Source of the DNA: Agelas oroides
Lineage: Eukaryota; Porifera; Demospongiae; Agelasida; Agelasidae
Direction of reading: 5' to 3'
Length of the DNA: 64,000 nucleotides
NCBI GenBank assembly: GCA_949130485.1
Contig: OX422195.1
Location: 4,176,066-4,240,065 of the forward strand
This document shows positions 43,988-54,719 of the stretch, piece by piece (within the stretch, counting starts at the first letter, position 1; each line of letters opens with the position of its first letter). The notes below the pieces were generated by a model that saw nothing but the letters and a program-made list of their open reading frames with translations, searched no databases and was not told where the DNA came from. The position numbers and the translations under genes were made by a program.

Positions 43988-45371
43988 CAACTCTGTAACC
44001 AGGCAACACAAACACCGTCGGCTACTAGCAAGCTCCACCCTTGATGGGCGTCAAATAGAACAGAGACTCGTGTCGTGACCAGGGACCAGGGTGAGTGAAT
44101 GAATGAGTGGCTGACTGACAAGTAAGATTCTGGATTTGTGTTTGCTAAGATTCCGGAGCTAGCTTATAGTCCAAGGACAAAACTATTGGCAGCCTCGTTG
44201 TCTAGTCTCGCGGAGCCAGACTCTCACAGTCTGGCTCCGTGAAGGCTACTGATTGTCTGAAAAGCTCCTGGTTAGGTAACAAAGGAACACGTTGAGAGTG
44301 TCACATGAAGTACAGGGACCTATAAGTAGATCTACTTCTCACATGATCAAAGTAGGCCTTTTCAACATTAACAGGACTTGATTTCTGTATCTACACTGCT
44401 GTGATGGTTTTGCAGTTTGCTGGAAAAATGCTGTCTGTTTCACTGCCAGCCAGAAGCTACTGTTAAGCCTACAAAGTAGCTAGTGTAATTTTATAGCATT
44501 CAAGAAATTTTGGGGTTGGTCAAACCAAGAGCGCATAATGACGTCATTTTTGTTTGGGAGGTCAGCCAAATAAAAATGACGTCATTATGCGCTCTTGGTC
44601 AAACCCAGAGGAGGTTTAAAGCTAGTAATTAGTACTGCCAGGTGCTTATATGCGAAGCATTTGAGTGTTTCCTTGGGAATCCCTACGGAAAATTCTGTGC
44701 ATCGTAAAATGCCATATATAGCGGGCAATCTAGAACTCACCTGGCAGTATCCACTGAGTGAGTTCTGTTCCAAACAGCAAGGGCTGTTTGTGTAAATCAA
44801 TTTCACCTTTTACTATGGGCCTCTATGTGTGATTACATCATTTACGTTGCAGATTCCCAAACCTTTCGTTCTGGCTGTTTTTATCAGCTCTCCAATGTTG
44901 TGTGTCCCTTTGTCAAAATGATTGATATGTTGTCTGCTCCTCTTCCATCTCTGCCGTGGTGTGGGCCTCTTCTGTAAACTGCTGTTTTAAGCCATGGGAG
45001 TAGTGGTAAGGAGGTGACACTGTTGCACCCTTGCCAGAATAGGAGGTGCAGGTAGATGTGTATACAACCCCATCACTCATATCTTAACTGATAAGTACAG
45101 TGTTGTTCATGAGTAACCTTTGCTATTTTGTCATTTTTCGTTGTACACTTAGCCGCTTCCCAGTTTTATAAAGTGTGTAGCAACAATAACAATATATACC
45201 TGTTTACACAAAGTGTGTAATCTTTGCTTGCAATTTCCAGATTTAATGGGCAATGACCCCAGGCATTTTATGTAGCAAAGGTCAGCCTTGTGTTAGGGCC
45301 AGGACTAACTGAAAAGGTTATTTTATTACCTTCCGAACTGAAAACATATTTTCTTCTCCAGTAGGTAAAGC
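43988..45371. other. Intergenic region between B9D1 and the MPLKIP-like gene (divergent)
   Basis: The two genes diverge from this 1.4-kb span, so both promoters should lie here. It contains a short inverted repeat around 44196-44250 (AGTCTCGCGGAGCCAGACTC) and the TGACGTCA-bearing hairpin at 44524-44599. An acceptor TTCTTCTCCAG at 45361 just before the MPLKIP-like ATG implies an upstream non-coding exon in this region. Confidence 0.5.
44524..44599. repeat. Perfect 28-bp inverted repeat with TGACGTCA in each arm
   Basis: ACCAAGAGCGCATAATGACG (and 8 more bases) at 44524-44551 is the exact reverse complement of 44572-44599, with a 20-bp loop. TGACGTCA, the consensus CREB/ATF site, is present in both arms. 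It is probably a tiny foldback element. Confidence 0.9.
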
Positions 45372-46370
45372 ATGCAACCGTATCATCATGGTCACTTTCA
45401 GGCAGATGGATTACCACCTCCTGGGCCTCCATTTAGCTATCCTCATGCACAACAAATGCCACCGATGAATCCTCCGTATTTCCCTCCCCCTCCCCCTCCC
45501 CCCGGTCACGCATTTGTAACAGAACCTCCCAGCTTTGTACACCCCTTTGGAGCTTGGCGTGGTGGTGGATTCCATCCACAAAGACAGGAAGGACCAAGGA
45601 GGGGTGGGTATAGACCACAACGTTTCCCTGTACAACGTGGATTGCCTCACAAGAGAACTCGACACTCAGGAGGATGGAGGGACACTGGAAAGCCACCTCA
45701 TAAGCGCTATCATTTACAAAGTGAGGCTTCTGGAAGTAGAGCAGATGATGCTTACTATGACAAATCAATGTTTGAAGATCCTTGGAAAGATCTGTTGTTG
45801 CCTGAAGATAAGATAAAAACTCCAAGCAAGTCAGCAAAAGATCAGAGTGCTGAAGTCCAGTCTATGGATCTACAGTCTACTGATCCACAGTCTACTGATC
45901 CACAGTCTACGGATCCACAGTCTACGGATCCACAGTCTACGGATCCACAGTCTACTGATCTACAGTCTACTGATCCACAGTCTACTGATCCACAGTCTAC
46001 GGATCCACAGTCTACTGATCTACAGTCTACTGATCCACAGTCTACTGATCTACAGTCTACTGATCCACAGTCTACGGATCCACAGTCTACTGATCCACAG
46101 TCTACTGATCCACAGTCTACGGATCCACAGTCTACTGATCCACAGTCTACTGATCCACAGTCTACGGATCCACAGTCTACTGATCCACAGTCTACTGATC
46201 CACAGTCTACGGATCCACAGTCTACTGATCCACAGTCTACTGATCCACAGTCTAGCAATCTACAGTCTAGCAATCTACAGTCTAGCAATCTACTGTCTGG
46301 TGATCTAAAGTTTACTGATACAGAGTCTAGTGATCTACAGTCTACCAATACAGAGTTTAGTGATACATAG
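45372..46370 (+). CDS. Pro/Arg-rich protein resembling MPLKIP/TTDN1, with pentapeptide repeat tail
   Basis: 332 residues from ATG 45372. Residues 12-55 are proline-rich, 60-115 are Arg/Gly/His-rich, and YYDKSMFEDPWKDL lies at residues 129-141. Human MPLKIP (TTDN1, mutated in non-photosensitive trichothiodystrophy) has a similar low-complexity Pro/Gly/Arg head and the conserved YFKPSMLEDPWAGL box, which is the basis of the comparison. The family's short C-terminal end is missing; instead residues about 163-310 are PQSTD/LQSTD repeats from a 15-bp minisatellite, then SSN-type variants. An acceptor-like TTCTCCAG directly precedes the ATG. It converges with the ankyrin-CH gene (316 bp between stops). 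The orthology call is tentative; the gene itself is likely real. Confidence 0.6.
   Translation: MQPYHHGHFQADGLPPPGPPFSYPHAQQMPPMNPPYFPPPPPPPGHAFVTEPPSFVHPFGAWRGGGFHPQRQEGPRRGGYRPQRFPVQRGLPHKRTRHSGGWRDTGKPPHKRYHLQSEASGSRADDAYYDKSMFEDPWKDLLLPEDKIKTPSKSAKDQSAEVQSMDLQSTDPQSTDPQSTDPQSTDPQSTDPQSTDLQSTDPQSTDPQSTDPQSTDLQSTDPQSTDLQSTDPQSTDPQSTDPQSTDPQSTDPQSTDPQSTDPQSTDPQSTDPQSTDPQSTDPQSTDPQSTDPQSSNLQSSNLQSSNLLSGDLKFTDTESSDLQSTNTEFSDT
45862..46310. repeat. 15-bp coding minisatellite (CAGTCTACTGATCCA)n
   Basis: About 29 copies in the MPLKIP-like frame, encoding DPQST or DLQST. Third-position variation (ACT/ACG) and CCA/CTA changes alternate in higher-order blocks, indicating repeated unequal exchange. 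Other frames are also open because the unit is a multiple of three. Confidence 0.92.
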
Positions 46371-46686
46371 ACTACTAAAGTTGTGTCAGTAACTGCTTAA
46401 TACAAGCAAACCTGCTTTGCAATATTTGACCAATGGTGACACTGAGTCTGTGACTCTAACCTTTCCCTGCATATTTCTCAGTACATGACTTTATTATAGT
46501 AGAGTTCTTATATACACCAGGAGCCTATGAATCCCCCAACCATGTTTTTTAAAACGGAAACATGATAGTACATAGACGTGATTTTCTTGAGACCACTTAC
46601 CACGTAGAAATTTTCACTGTAACTAGTCAATGTGATGGTAATGTGTGTGTTTGTCCTAACTGTATAAGTTAACTATATATTCACTT

Positions 46687-49600
46687 TTACAGAGCTGTAG
46701 CAGTGTACTTTTCATGCCATTTAAGGACATTGGTGAACATGTTGTGGATTGCAGCAGGGACAACATTGGCCAGATCTGTCGGAGAACAGAATATACAAGC
46801 TTTAACTTGAAGTGTTTTAGTGATTGTGAGTAGAGAAAAAAAAAAAGAGTAGTGTCTTGAAGCCTTATAGTCCACCGTGTACATACCTGCTGGTTCAATG
46901 CCTTTGACATTGACTCCAAGTGTCTTCATGAATTCATGAGCCACTTTCCAGTTATCTTGGCGGTGTAGTTTCACCTTAGGATGGTGGTTGTACTTGGGAG
47001 ATTTCTTTCCAGAAGCATGCTACATACATAGAGGAGAAAGAGGCCCATATAACTGTATGCAGTGCGATAAAAACACTTTGTGAGGTGTGCCTACCACAAG
47101 TGCTTCTATCATAAGCACTCCGTCTGCGAGAGAGTCTGAAATGTCCTCAACATGTTTGACACCTAGTAGTTGCTCATTCAACCATGACAGATAGCGCTGT
47201 GCAACAGAAGGAAAAACCAACATCCATAATGCAACGTGAACCTCATTAGGGGATCAGCTCATCACCAATGGTTAATGAATTATGCATTGTTTTGGATAGC
47301 AAAGATCAGTTACATGTTAATGTAGCAGCAAAAACTGACCTCCTCAGCATTGAGCAAGAGTAGTGAGGTTGATCTTGCAATTGGCATGTGTGCCCCAATC
47401 TTCAAAGTGAATAAAAGTATTCAATAAAAACAGGGTGTTAAATTCATGCACTCTGTTTGGTAATATACTGTAGCATACATGTAGTCACAACAGAGCTGGT
47501 ACACTATTCATTCAGATCTGTCAGTAGTATGAAATTCTTACCCTGAGGAAGAGCCACGCTTCAAAGACTTTCTTCATAAGCTTCTTCTCATAATAAGCTC
47601 TGGCCTTTTCCAAGTTGTTCACTTTCTCCACAGCAGCAATATTGCGCACCTGAATCCAGGCATAGAATGTCTTCGCTAGGAGGTCTAGATTGGAGGATTA
47701 TGGAATACAATCACGTACACACACAGAGAAGATCTCTCTACTAATCTCACTGAGTGTACATATAAGATGATGAAGTGCATGCACTAGTGCCTGTAGTATG
47801 TAGATGCTTTGCATACCTCTCCTCTTGCGCTGTGCCATTTTTTCAGCTTTGCGAGTCTAAAAGCAAGCAAATGATCAAATTTGGTACAGGTAATGTTCAG
47901 CAGGAAAATTACCCACTTTTTTTTACTAACGTAACTTACAGCACTCTTCATGATCTGCATGTACTTCCTCCAAGCCTTCATACACTTCTTCTCCACCAGT
48001 AGACGGTAAAATATTGTTGCCTGCTCTTCAGGTGTCTCCTAATATGAGAGATCAACATTGCAGCCATTAGAGCACATTAGTTGAGTGGCAGTAGCTATAC
48101 CAAATTTCAGCTTATGGCCCTAAAGTGTGCTTATCACATTAACTTACTGCCTGGTGTATCAGCTCCTCAGGGACTTCATTGATGGTATCCAGTCTCACAA
48201 CCACTTTCCTCAGCAATCGAGGATACCTTAACATGAGACGGGTACGGCTGAAGCCTCCAAAGCCTTTCCCACGAGGGCTTGCCATCCCAATATTCCTTGC
48301 CATAATCGGTCTCCTAGGACTTGTAGAAAGAGGTCTCGTTCTTGTTTTTTCATCCTCAGTGGAACTCTCTGAGCTGGTGTCTTCGGTATCTGAGGTTGAA
48401 CTATCGTCGGAACTGCTAGTGTATTCACTACTTTCTTCTGAGTCACTGGTTAGTGCATCTCTTTCTCCTTCTACGGCTCTTGGTGTCTCAGGAGAGGGCA
48501 GCCTTTGCTGGGTTGTCGAAGTGGAAGTAGCCTGCAACATTGCATTGAGGTCCTGTTCAATCTGATCACTGGTTGGGGAATGTGTGCCTGGAGGTGAGGA
48601 ACTGTCATCTTGGCTTGCTTGTCTCATGATCTTTGGCTGCTTTGGAGATGATGATATGGCTTTGCTTAAGTTTGCCATAAATTCATCTGGTGATGATGGA
48701 GAAACTCCTTGTTTGGAAGCATTTCCTTGCTGGCTTGACTTATTCCGGCTGTTGGCTATCTTGGCAATGGGAGCAGCTTTTCTAATAGGCTTGCTTAGTG
48801 CTGGATTTTGTGCATTAGCATTATCTTGTGTGGTTTGTTGTTTGTTCTGCCTGTTCTGCAAGTGTGGTGGCAGTTTTGGTGCTGGTCGTTTTGGTTGTAT
48901 GCTTCCTGTGTTCGCTGGGGCTGACTTAGAAACATTCTGGTTTGGCTGGACTGTGCCTGTTTTGCTTTGTGGGACAATGGGTGGCAGAGGGGCTGCTCGT
49001 ACTGGTCTGGACTGTTCACCCATCTTGTAGTAGGTGTGTGCTGGGGAGGCCTCTTTAGAAGACAGGGGAGAAGTGGGAGAGAGTGGGGAGATGGGAGATG
49101 GGGAATGCAGAGGTGAGAGGGAAGAAGGTGTTTCTGGTGAAGATGATGAAGCTGCGTGTTCAATCTCCCTTCTCATTTCACTGTCAAAGTCCAGTTTCAG
49201 TGGCTGTGGCATAGTCTCCAGGAATGGTGTCTTTACTTGGCTGGGAATGGGAGTGAGTTGCCTCTGTTTTCCCAAGGACTTCCTCTCTGCCAGGGAACCA
49301 CTCTGGGGTGTTGCAAGCTTGTTGTACTGCCACTGAACACTGTCATCTCTGGCATCCCCCTTTGAGGAATTTCTTTTCCTTCTCTTCTTTTTGTGATGTC
49401 CCCTCCTTGAAGATCCCGCAGAGCTGTGGCTATCAGAATCATAATCTTCTGAGTCATGCATCTCATTTTCTACAGACTTGGTCTTCTCTGCCAAAACATT
49501 CCTCTTGTTGATTGCTCTCTTTCCAAGAAGATACTCCACTGTTGGTGTGGGAGGTGGCTCAGGCAGTTCCTCCTCATTTACACCATCATCCTCTGTAGGA

Positions 49601-52600
49601 GACTCTTCATCGTATGGAGTCAGACCATTTGGTTGGGAGAAACTGGAATCCCAGCTCTGTGAATAAGGAAGGATGGCGTTGGGTACGCTTTTGCTCCTTT
49701 TGGGCCATAGTTTCGAGAAGATTCCTCTGCCTCCCTTCTGAGTCAGTGGGGTACTGTGGAAAAATTGTGGACAGGGGTTTAAAGTAATTGTGGAATAAAT
49801 AGCAGAGATGATATCTTATACATAATTATGCCTCTATGCGATTCATTGACTGACCGTGATTCAAATTCCTTGGTTCTTCTCTCTACAAGCCCTCTTTGGG
49901 TCACTTGTGCATCAGTCTAGAAGATAGGTGGTCAGCAATGATAAAACATATACATTTGCAATCAATGTTACATACACATATGCAATACAGTATAATTCCA
50001 CCTAGTGTTTCTGTTGCATTAAATGTTATCCTTTCATGGTACCTCAGCAGTAAACTTCCACAGAAAACAATGTTGTCAGGGAATGTTTATAAAAACCACA
50101 CAACCCCTTTTTTTTACCTGCCTGTATGATACGTCTTGGATAAAACAATGTGCTACTGCTACAGAAAATGTGCATGCTTTAATCTAGTGTATTTTTTCAT
50201 TGCATACCCCCAAATTCACTGGTAGGGAGAGTCTTCTAATTTGAGTAAGTGCAGATGATGTAGGACTGGTGGGGTTACTCTTTTTTCTCCTTCGAATGCC
50301 TCCCTTCCCTTTCTTCTCAGTGTGTGAGCTTCTTCGATGCTGCTCTCCATTAGTTCTCAGACCCTCCTCCTGTTCTTCTGCGATTAGCCGGTCACGAATT
50401 TCCTGTATTTGGTTAGGAAAATTGAAAGATCATCAAAGGTAGCCATTAACGCATGCAACATGCATATGTCTAGATCAACCACGAGAATCTTGTTACTACT
50501 TTCTCTATTCATTTCATGTGGCTAGATGCTATAGGTATCATTTGTAAGGTGCTAGTTAGCTTTTTGTTTGTAATTAGACAGTAAACAAACGGACACGGCT
50601 CTTTGAAATCTGTCATGTCACCTTTTCATATTCTTGCTCCCTTTGTAGGAGTTCCATCCTTTTTTTCCTTCTCTGTTCTTCTTCTCTTTTCATGTTCTCC
50701 TCCAGCTTGCGTTGGCGTTTCTCAGCTTCTGACAACTTCACACCAAGCTGCCCTTCTGACTCAAGGGTCATGATTTCTTGCTCACCCATCAGGTCACGAA
50801 GTGTCTAAGGAAATATGTATAGGGACAGAGCTTGAAAGGGTTACTGATCAATTGCCTTTTTTTAGGCAAGATGCAAACACAGTTTCTGCTGCTGCAAGTT
50901 GCATACAAACTGTCACATCTTATTTCATGTGTTATTGCTAGGTAGTTTGTCTTCACACTAAACTAGGATCTCGGTCTACATTACAGTATCGCACCTCCCA
51001 CTGTTTATTTCCTTCTGTCCTCCACTCCTCCAGCTCTTCATCCTCCATGTCAAACACATTCAGTGGTAGCTGGGTGTGTGTTAAGGTGTGCGTTAGGGTG
51101 AGTGGGAAGTGTATGTCAAAGAGAATTGAGTTTAAGGTTTATTAACTAGTAATGGTAATCTAGATGCAAGGGTATGAGGCAGTAGCTAGTACTTCATGTT
51201 GTGTCAGTGTGTGTGTGCATGAATGTACTTACAATATGTACAGATAAATATGATCTGTCTTGTATACAATACATACTATTGTGTATGCTCATTCATTCGA
51301 AGCGCAAACCTATGTAGCTATGATATTGTTCTCTCCCTTGATGGGAGTAGCTATACATGAATGGTAGGTGACTTCTGTTGGTTAATTCATATTTCAATGA
51401 ATTGCATTATCCAAACATTATCAAATTCTGGCGATGCCTGAAGAATGCAATGAATACTCTCTTAGTACACAAGTGCCAGCCAGTTAGCAACATGGCTGCA
51501 CACTTGTTGTACATATTTAAATGATGGGTTGTTTGAATGATGCAGTGAGGAAGTGCAAAATGTGCAGGCACAAAGCATCATGAAATGTTCATAAATCTGT
51601 GCATCCTTCCACTCCTACACCCTAATACTTGCTACTTACATACCTCATGTGGTGGTGCGTTCCTGTACTTGTCTATCATTTCTGCCTTTGTTGCACGATT
51701 GTGACGGGAGAGGCCTCTGGAACCAGAGGAACCTTGCTGCATGGCAGATGAAGAGATGCAAAGTACAAAGTTCAAAATGTTTTGGTAGTTTTTTGTTATT
51801 TTTTAAACAGTTTAGAGGACGGGTGTGTAAATGCTCAAGTATTGTACACAACGTGCTCACCCTAACCTTCCCACTACTCCCTTGGGATACTTTCTGTTTT
51901 AGGGCTGTTGCAAGGTGTTTGGCACACTTGTGCTGCCCATTCTTATCTGCCAAGTCCCGTGGAGTGTTGCCCTCAATGTCAGTGAGAGACGCATCTGCAC
52001 CATGCTCACAGAGGGCCTGGATGATTCTGTGAGGGGAGTGTAAGTGCACGTATGGAAAGTGTCATAGAAACCCTGGATTGTATACAAAGAAGGCTTTATC
52101 TACTGACTTGCAAAGAGTAGGACACCATTCAAACAAAAGTACCCTTTCGTAGATCCACATACTGTATAGTGGATCTTTTCAAAATGTTCTGATAATGTTC
52201 ACAGGGTTTTAGTGAATGCTAAATTTTTCCTCCTGTTGGAGGCTGGGTTCTGTTAGCGGACTATAAGAAGCACAAACTGGATGATAAATATGAATGCAAT
52301 AGAGAAGGTACACAGAGATTGAAGATGTATTGAACATGGGCATATTGCTGACTGTGACCGTGTACCCAGTTTAATGATGAAACATTTGTGCTGTAAGTGA
52401 CAGTAACCATGTTTAACCATGATAATCTCTTTTGAGTACAAAGTGGCCCAGACATTCCCTGTTTCCAGTTTTTGCATTATGCCTTCCATGCAGTATACAT
52501 ACTGCTAAGCACAATCCTTAATGGGAAATACTTGACATTGAAAGAGTGATTCGATGTTCCAGCAATGTGATGGGAGGTAAACAAGATGGCTGCTTAGCTA

Positions 52601-54340
52601 AGTTAATACTGCAACAGAGTGTGGACAGTGTCGTGTAAACATTTTATAGACAATTAGAGGGTAGAATAACATGCAGCAGTAGCCTCCTTCCCATGCAGGC
52701 CACTACCCAGCTTTTTGTTGCTTGCAGTAAAAGCTGTGTGGGAGCCTAGGAACAAGGGTAATGCACTAACTGTATAACATCATTGGGCCTGTGAAATCTC
52801 ACTTCAAATTGCCACGTTCTGCAGCATCATGCATGGGTGTGCTCTGGTAGTAGTCCCTCTCATTTCCAGAGCATTCCTTCTGGCTCAGCAACCACTTCAG
52901 GATATTCATGTGACCTGAAAGGAGCAAAATATATGAATCAGACGCTAAGTAAATTGCAGGGTCTGGGGTTCTTGCATGGGACTCTAAAACAAAACTACTG
53001 AACAGACAAATACTACACATATAGTGGCAGTTTAGGGAGGTTTCCAGAAACTAGTCAGGTGCAAATTTTTAAGTCAGTTTGGGTTGCGGTGCAACACAGA
53101 ATGTTCTGTCACGGCCGGGCTACCCTCATTCCCAGGCTGTACAAAGGCTGCTCTCAAGTTACAAAAAGGATGTACTGGCTCTAGTGCCTCCTATTGTTAT
53201 TTGTATGGGAAAACCTAAAGCTCCATTTAGCATCAAACGTTTGCTATGACCAAAGGTGATTAATTGTCCGATAGAATTTGCTTTCTTCTGGTCTGGTGTA
53301 CAGACATTTGAAATTTGATAATGAGTAGTGTTTGCACCTGGAATTGCTGCATTGGCAATTGTATTTGAGTAATGAGTCAGATATGCTACTTTTCTATGTG
53401 ACAGCTCATGACTTATCTTTGGTCTGATAACCTAGCTATAGAATGCAGTACAGTTATGCAGTGGATGTGAAAACTGCACAGATATTTATGCAATACCCTT
53501 ACCTTCTGCAGCTGCAAAATGCACAGCACATGCCCCTTCTGTTGTTCTGAGGCCACCAGGAGCTGTTGCTGATCCAAACTGAAACAAGTACTTCACAGTT
53601 TCCAAGTGGCCAGAAATGGTGGCAGCATGCAGTGGTGCAAAGCCCTGGGTTGAGAAGATGGTGGGATCTCCTCCTCCTTTCTCTGCTAGCCAGCGACAGA
53701 TGTCAACACTGCCACCTTGGGCGGCATGATAGAGTGGTGTAGCTCCATTCTTGTCTTTTGCATTGACTAGCCTCCTTGGTTTGGGGTGATTCCGATATGC
53801 ATGAGCAATGAGCCAACGGAGGATCTCAAGATAGTTTTTTGCTGCTGCAATGTGGACTGGTGTTACCCCATTCTTTGCCACGGAATCTATTGGCGCATGA
53901 GCCTCCACTACAAGCCACTGTATGACTTTTAAGTGGCCTGACTGTACTGCCCAGTGAAGCGGTGTTGCATTGTTGCTGTCAACATCACTTGCGTTAGCTC
54001 TGGTGTAGCCAAGAATGTATCGTAAACACTGCAAGTTTCCGGTGCCTGCAGCATCATGGGCTGGTGTTGCTCCATTCTTTGCCTTGGGAACCTCGTCCAC
54101 CAAGTTGTTCTCAACAAAGTAGATCAGCACAGAGATCTGGCCCTTCCTTGCAGCCACGTGCATGGCTGTCACTTCGTGCTCGTCTTTGATCATCTGTCCC
54201 AACGTCTCGAAAGTGTATATGAGACATCCCACGTGGCCTGCGCCTGCGGCCTCCAGCTGCGGGTACCTCGCCTTGGAACACGTGGAGCAGAGACCCTTTC
54301 TGGCCGAACGCAATACACGACGAAGCGACGCGAAACTCAT
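46687..54340 (-). CDS. Espin-like ankyrin / coiled-coil / calponin-homology-like fusion protein, 16 exons
   Basis: Exons in coding order: 53503-54340, 52803-52914, 51861-52026, 51644-51736, 50995-51069, 50622-50804, 50208-50402, 49855-49916, 48148-49753, 47940-48038, 47817-47856, 47542-47684, 47340-47399, 47095-47196, 46887-47019, 46687-46775. Sum 3996 nt, 1331 residues, every junction in phase with GT-AG sites. Residues about 20-360 are ankyrin repeats closely like espin (KNGATPAHDAAGTGNLQCLR, TPMHDAAERGNLK, DLADKNGQHKCAKHLA). Residues 429-489 form a charged coiled coil. Residues 576-1100 are disordered, Ser/Pro-rich and acidic. Residues 1111-1204 carry Trp-containing helices (KKCMKAWRKYM, FYAWIQVR, VFEAWLFLR). 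Residues about 1205-1325 resemble a CH domain (YLSWLNEQLL, SDSLADGVLMIEALV, KLHRQDNWKVAHEFMKTLGV). Actin or microtubule linkage is likely; a possible poly(A) signal lies near 46490. Confidence 0.87.
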
Positions 54341-54719
54341 TTTGATTTCTCTTGACTGACAAAACACGGCAGAGGCAACGCCCTCAAACTTGTTCGCATA
54401 AAGTGGGTGGGGTCACATACGGGGCGAGATTATGGGCGTGTCGCGGGGATGGATAAACTTCGAGTTCGAGTTCGAGTTCGAGTTCGAGTTGATCGAGTTC
54501 GAGTTGCCGGCTCCGGTTTCCGGTGCGCACTGTAAAGAATAATCTTGCTATAGTATAGCCAGATCCAGATTGTTTTATGTCGTGTTGTTTGGTCGGGTTT
54601 GACTTTCGAGGCTAGACAGCGAAGGGTTGCAGGTGTGCGCAGAGCCCGCTGATACGGCGAGGACTAGTGCTAAGGGGTGTGTCTCGATGCAGTATTCATT
54701 GAGAAATTACTGAGTACAG
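54341..54719. other. GC-rich sequence upstream of the espin-like gene
   Basis: The likely promoter and 5' UTR area of the minus-strand gene. It contains the AGTTCG hexamer array and GGGTGTGTC/GGGCGTG-type motifs. No TATA box is evident and no gene starts to the right. Confidence 0.4.
54460..54505. repeat. (CGAGTT)n hexamer array, short
   Basis: Six to seven CGAGTT units broken by one GATCGAG. It is the reverse-complement wording of the long array at 58013-58319. Confidence 0.9.

Noticed and set aside
45842-46348. 168-codon minus-strand and 153-codon plus-strand alternative frames
   Set aside because: They are by-products of the 15-bp repeat; only the plus frame of the MPLKIP-like protein continues into non-repeat coding sequence.
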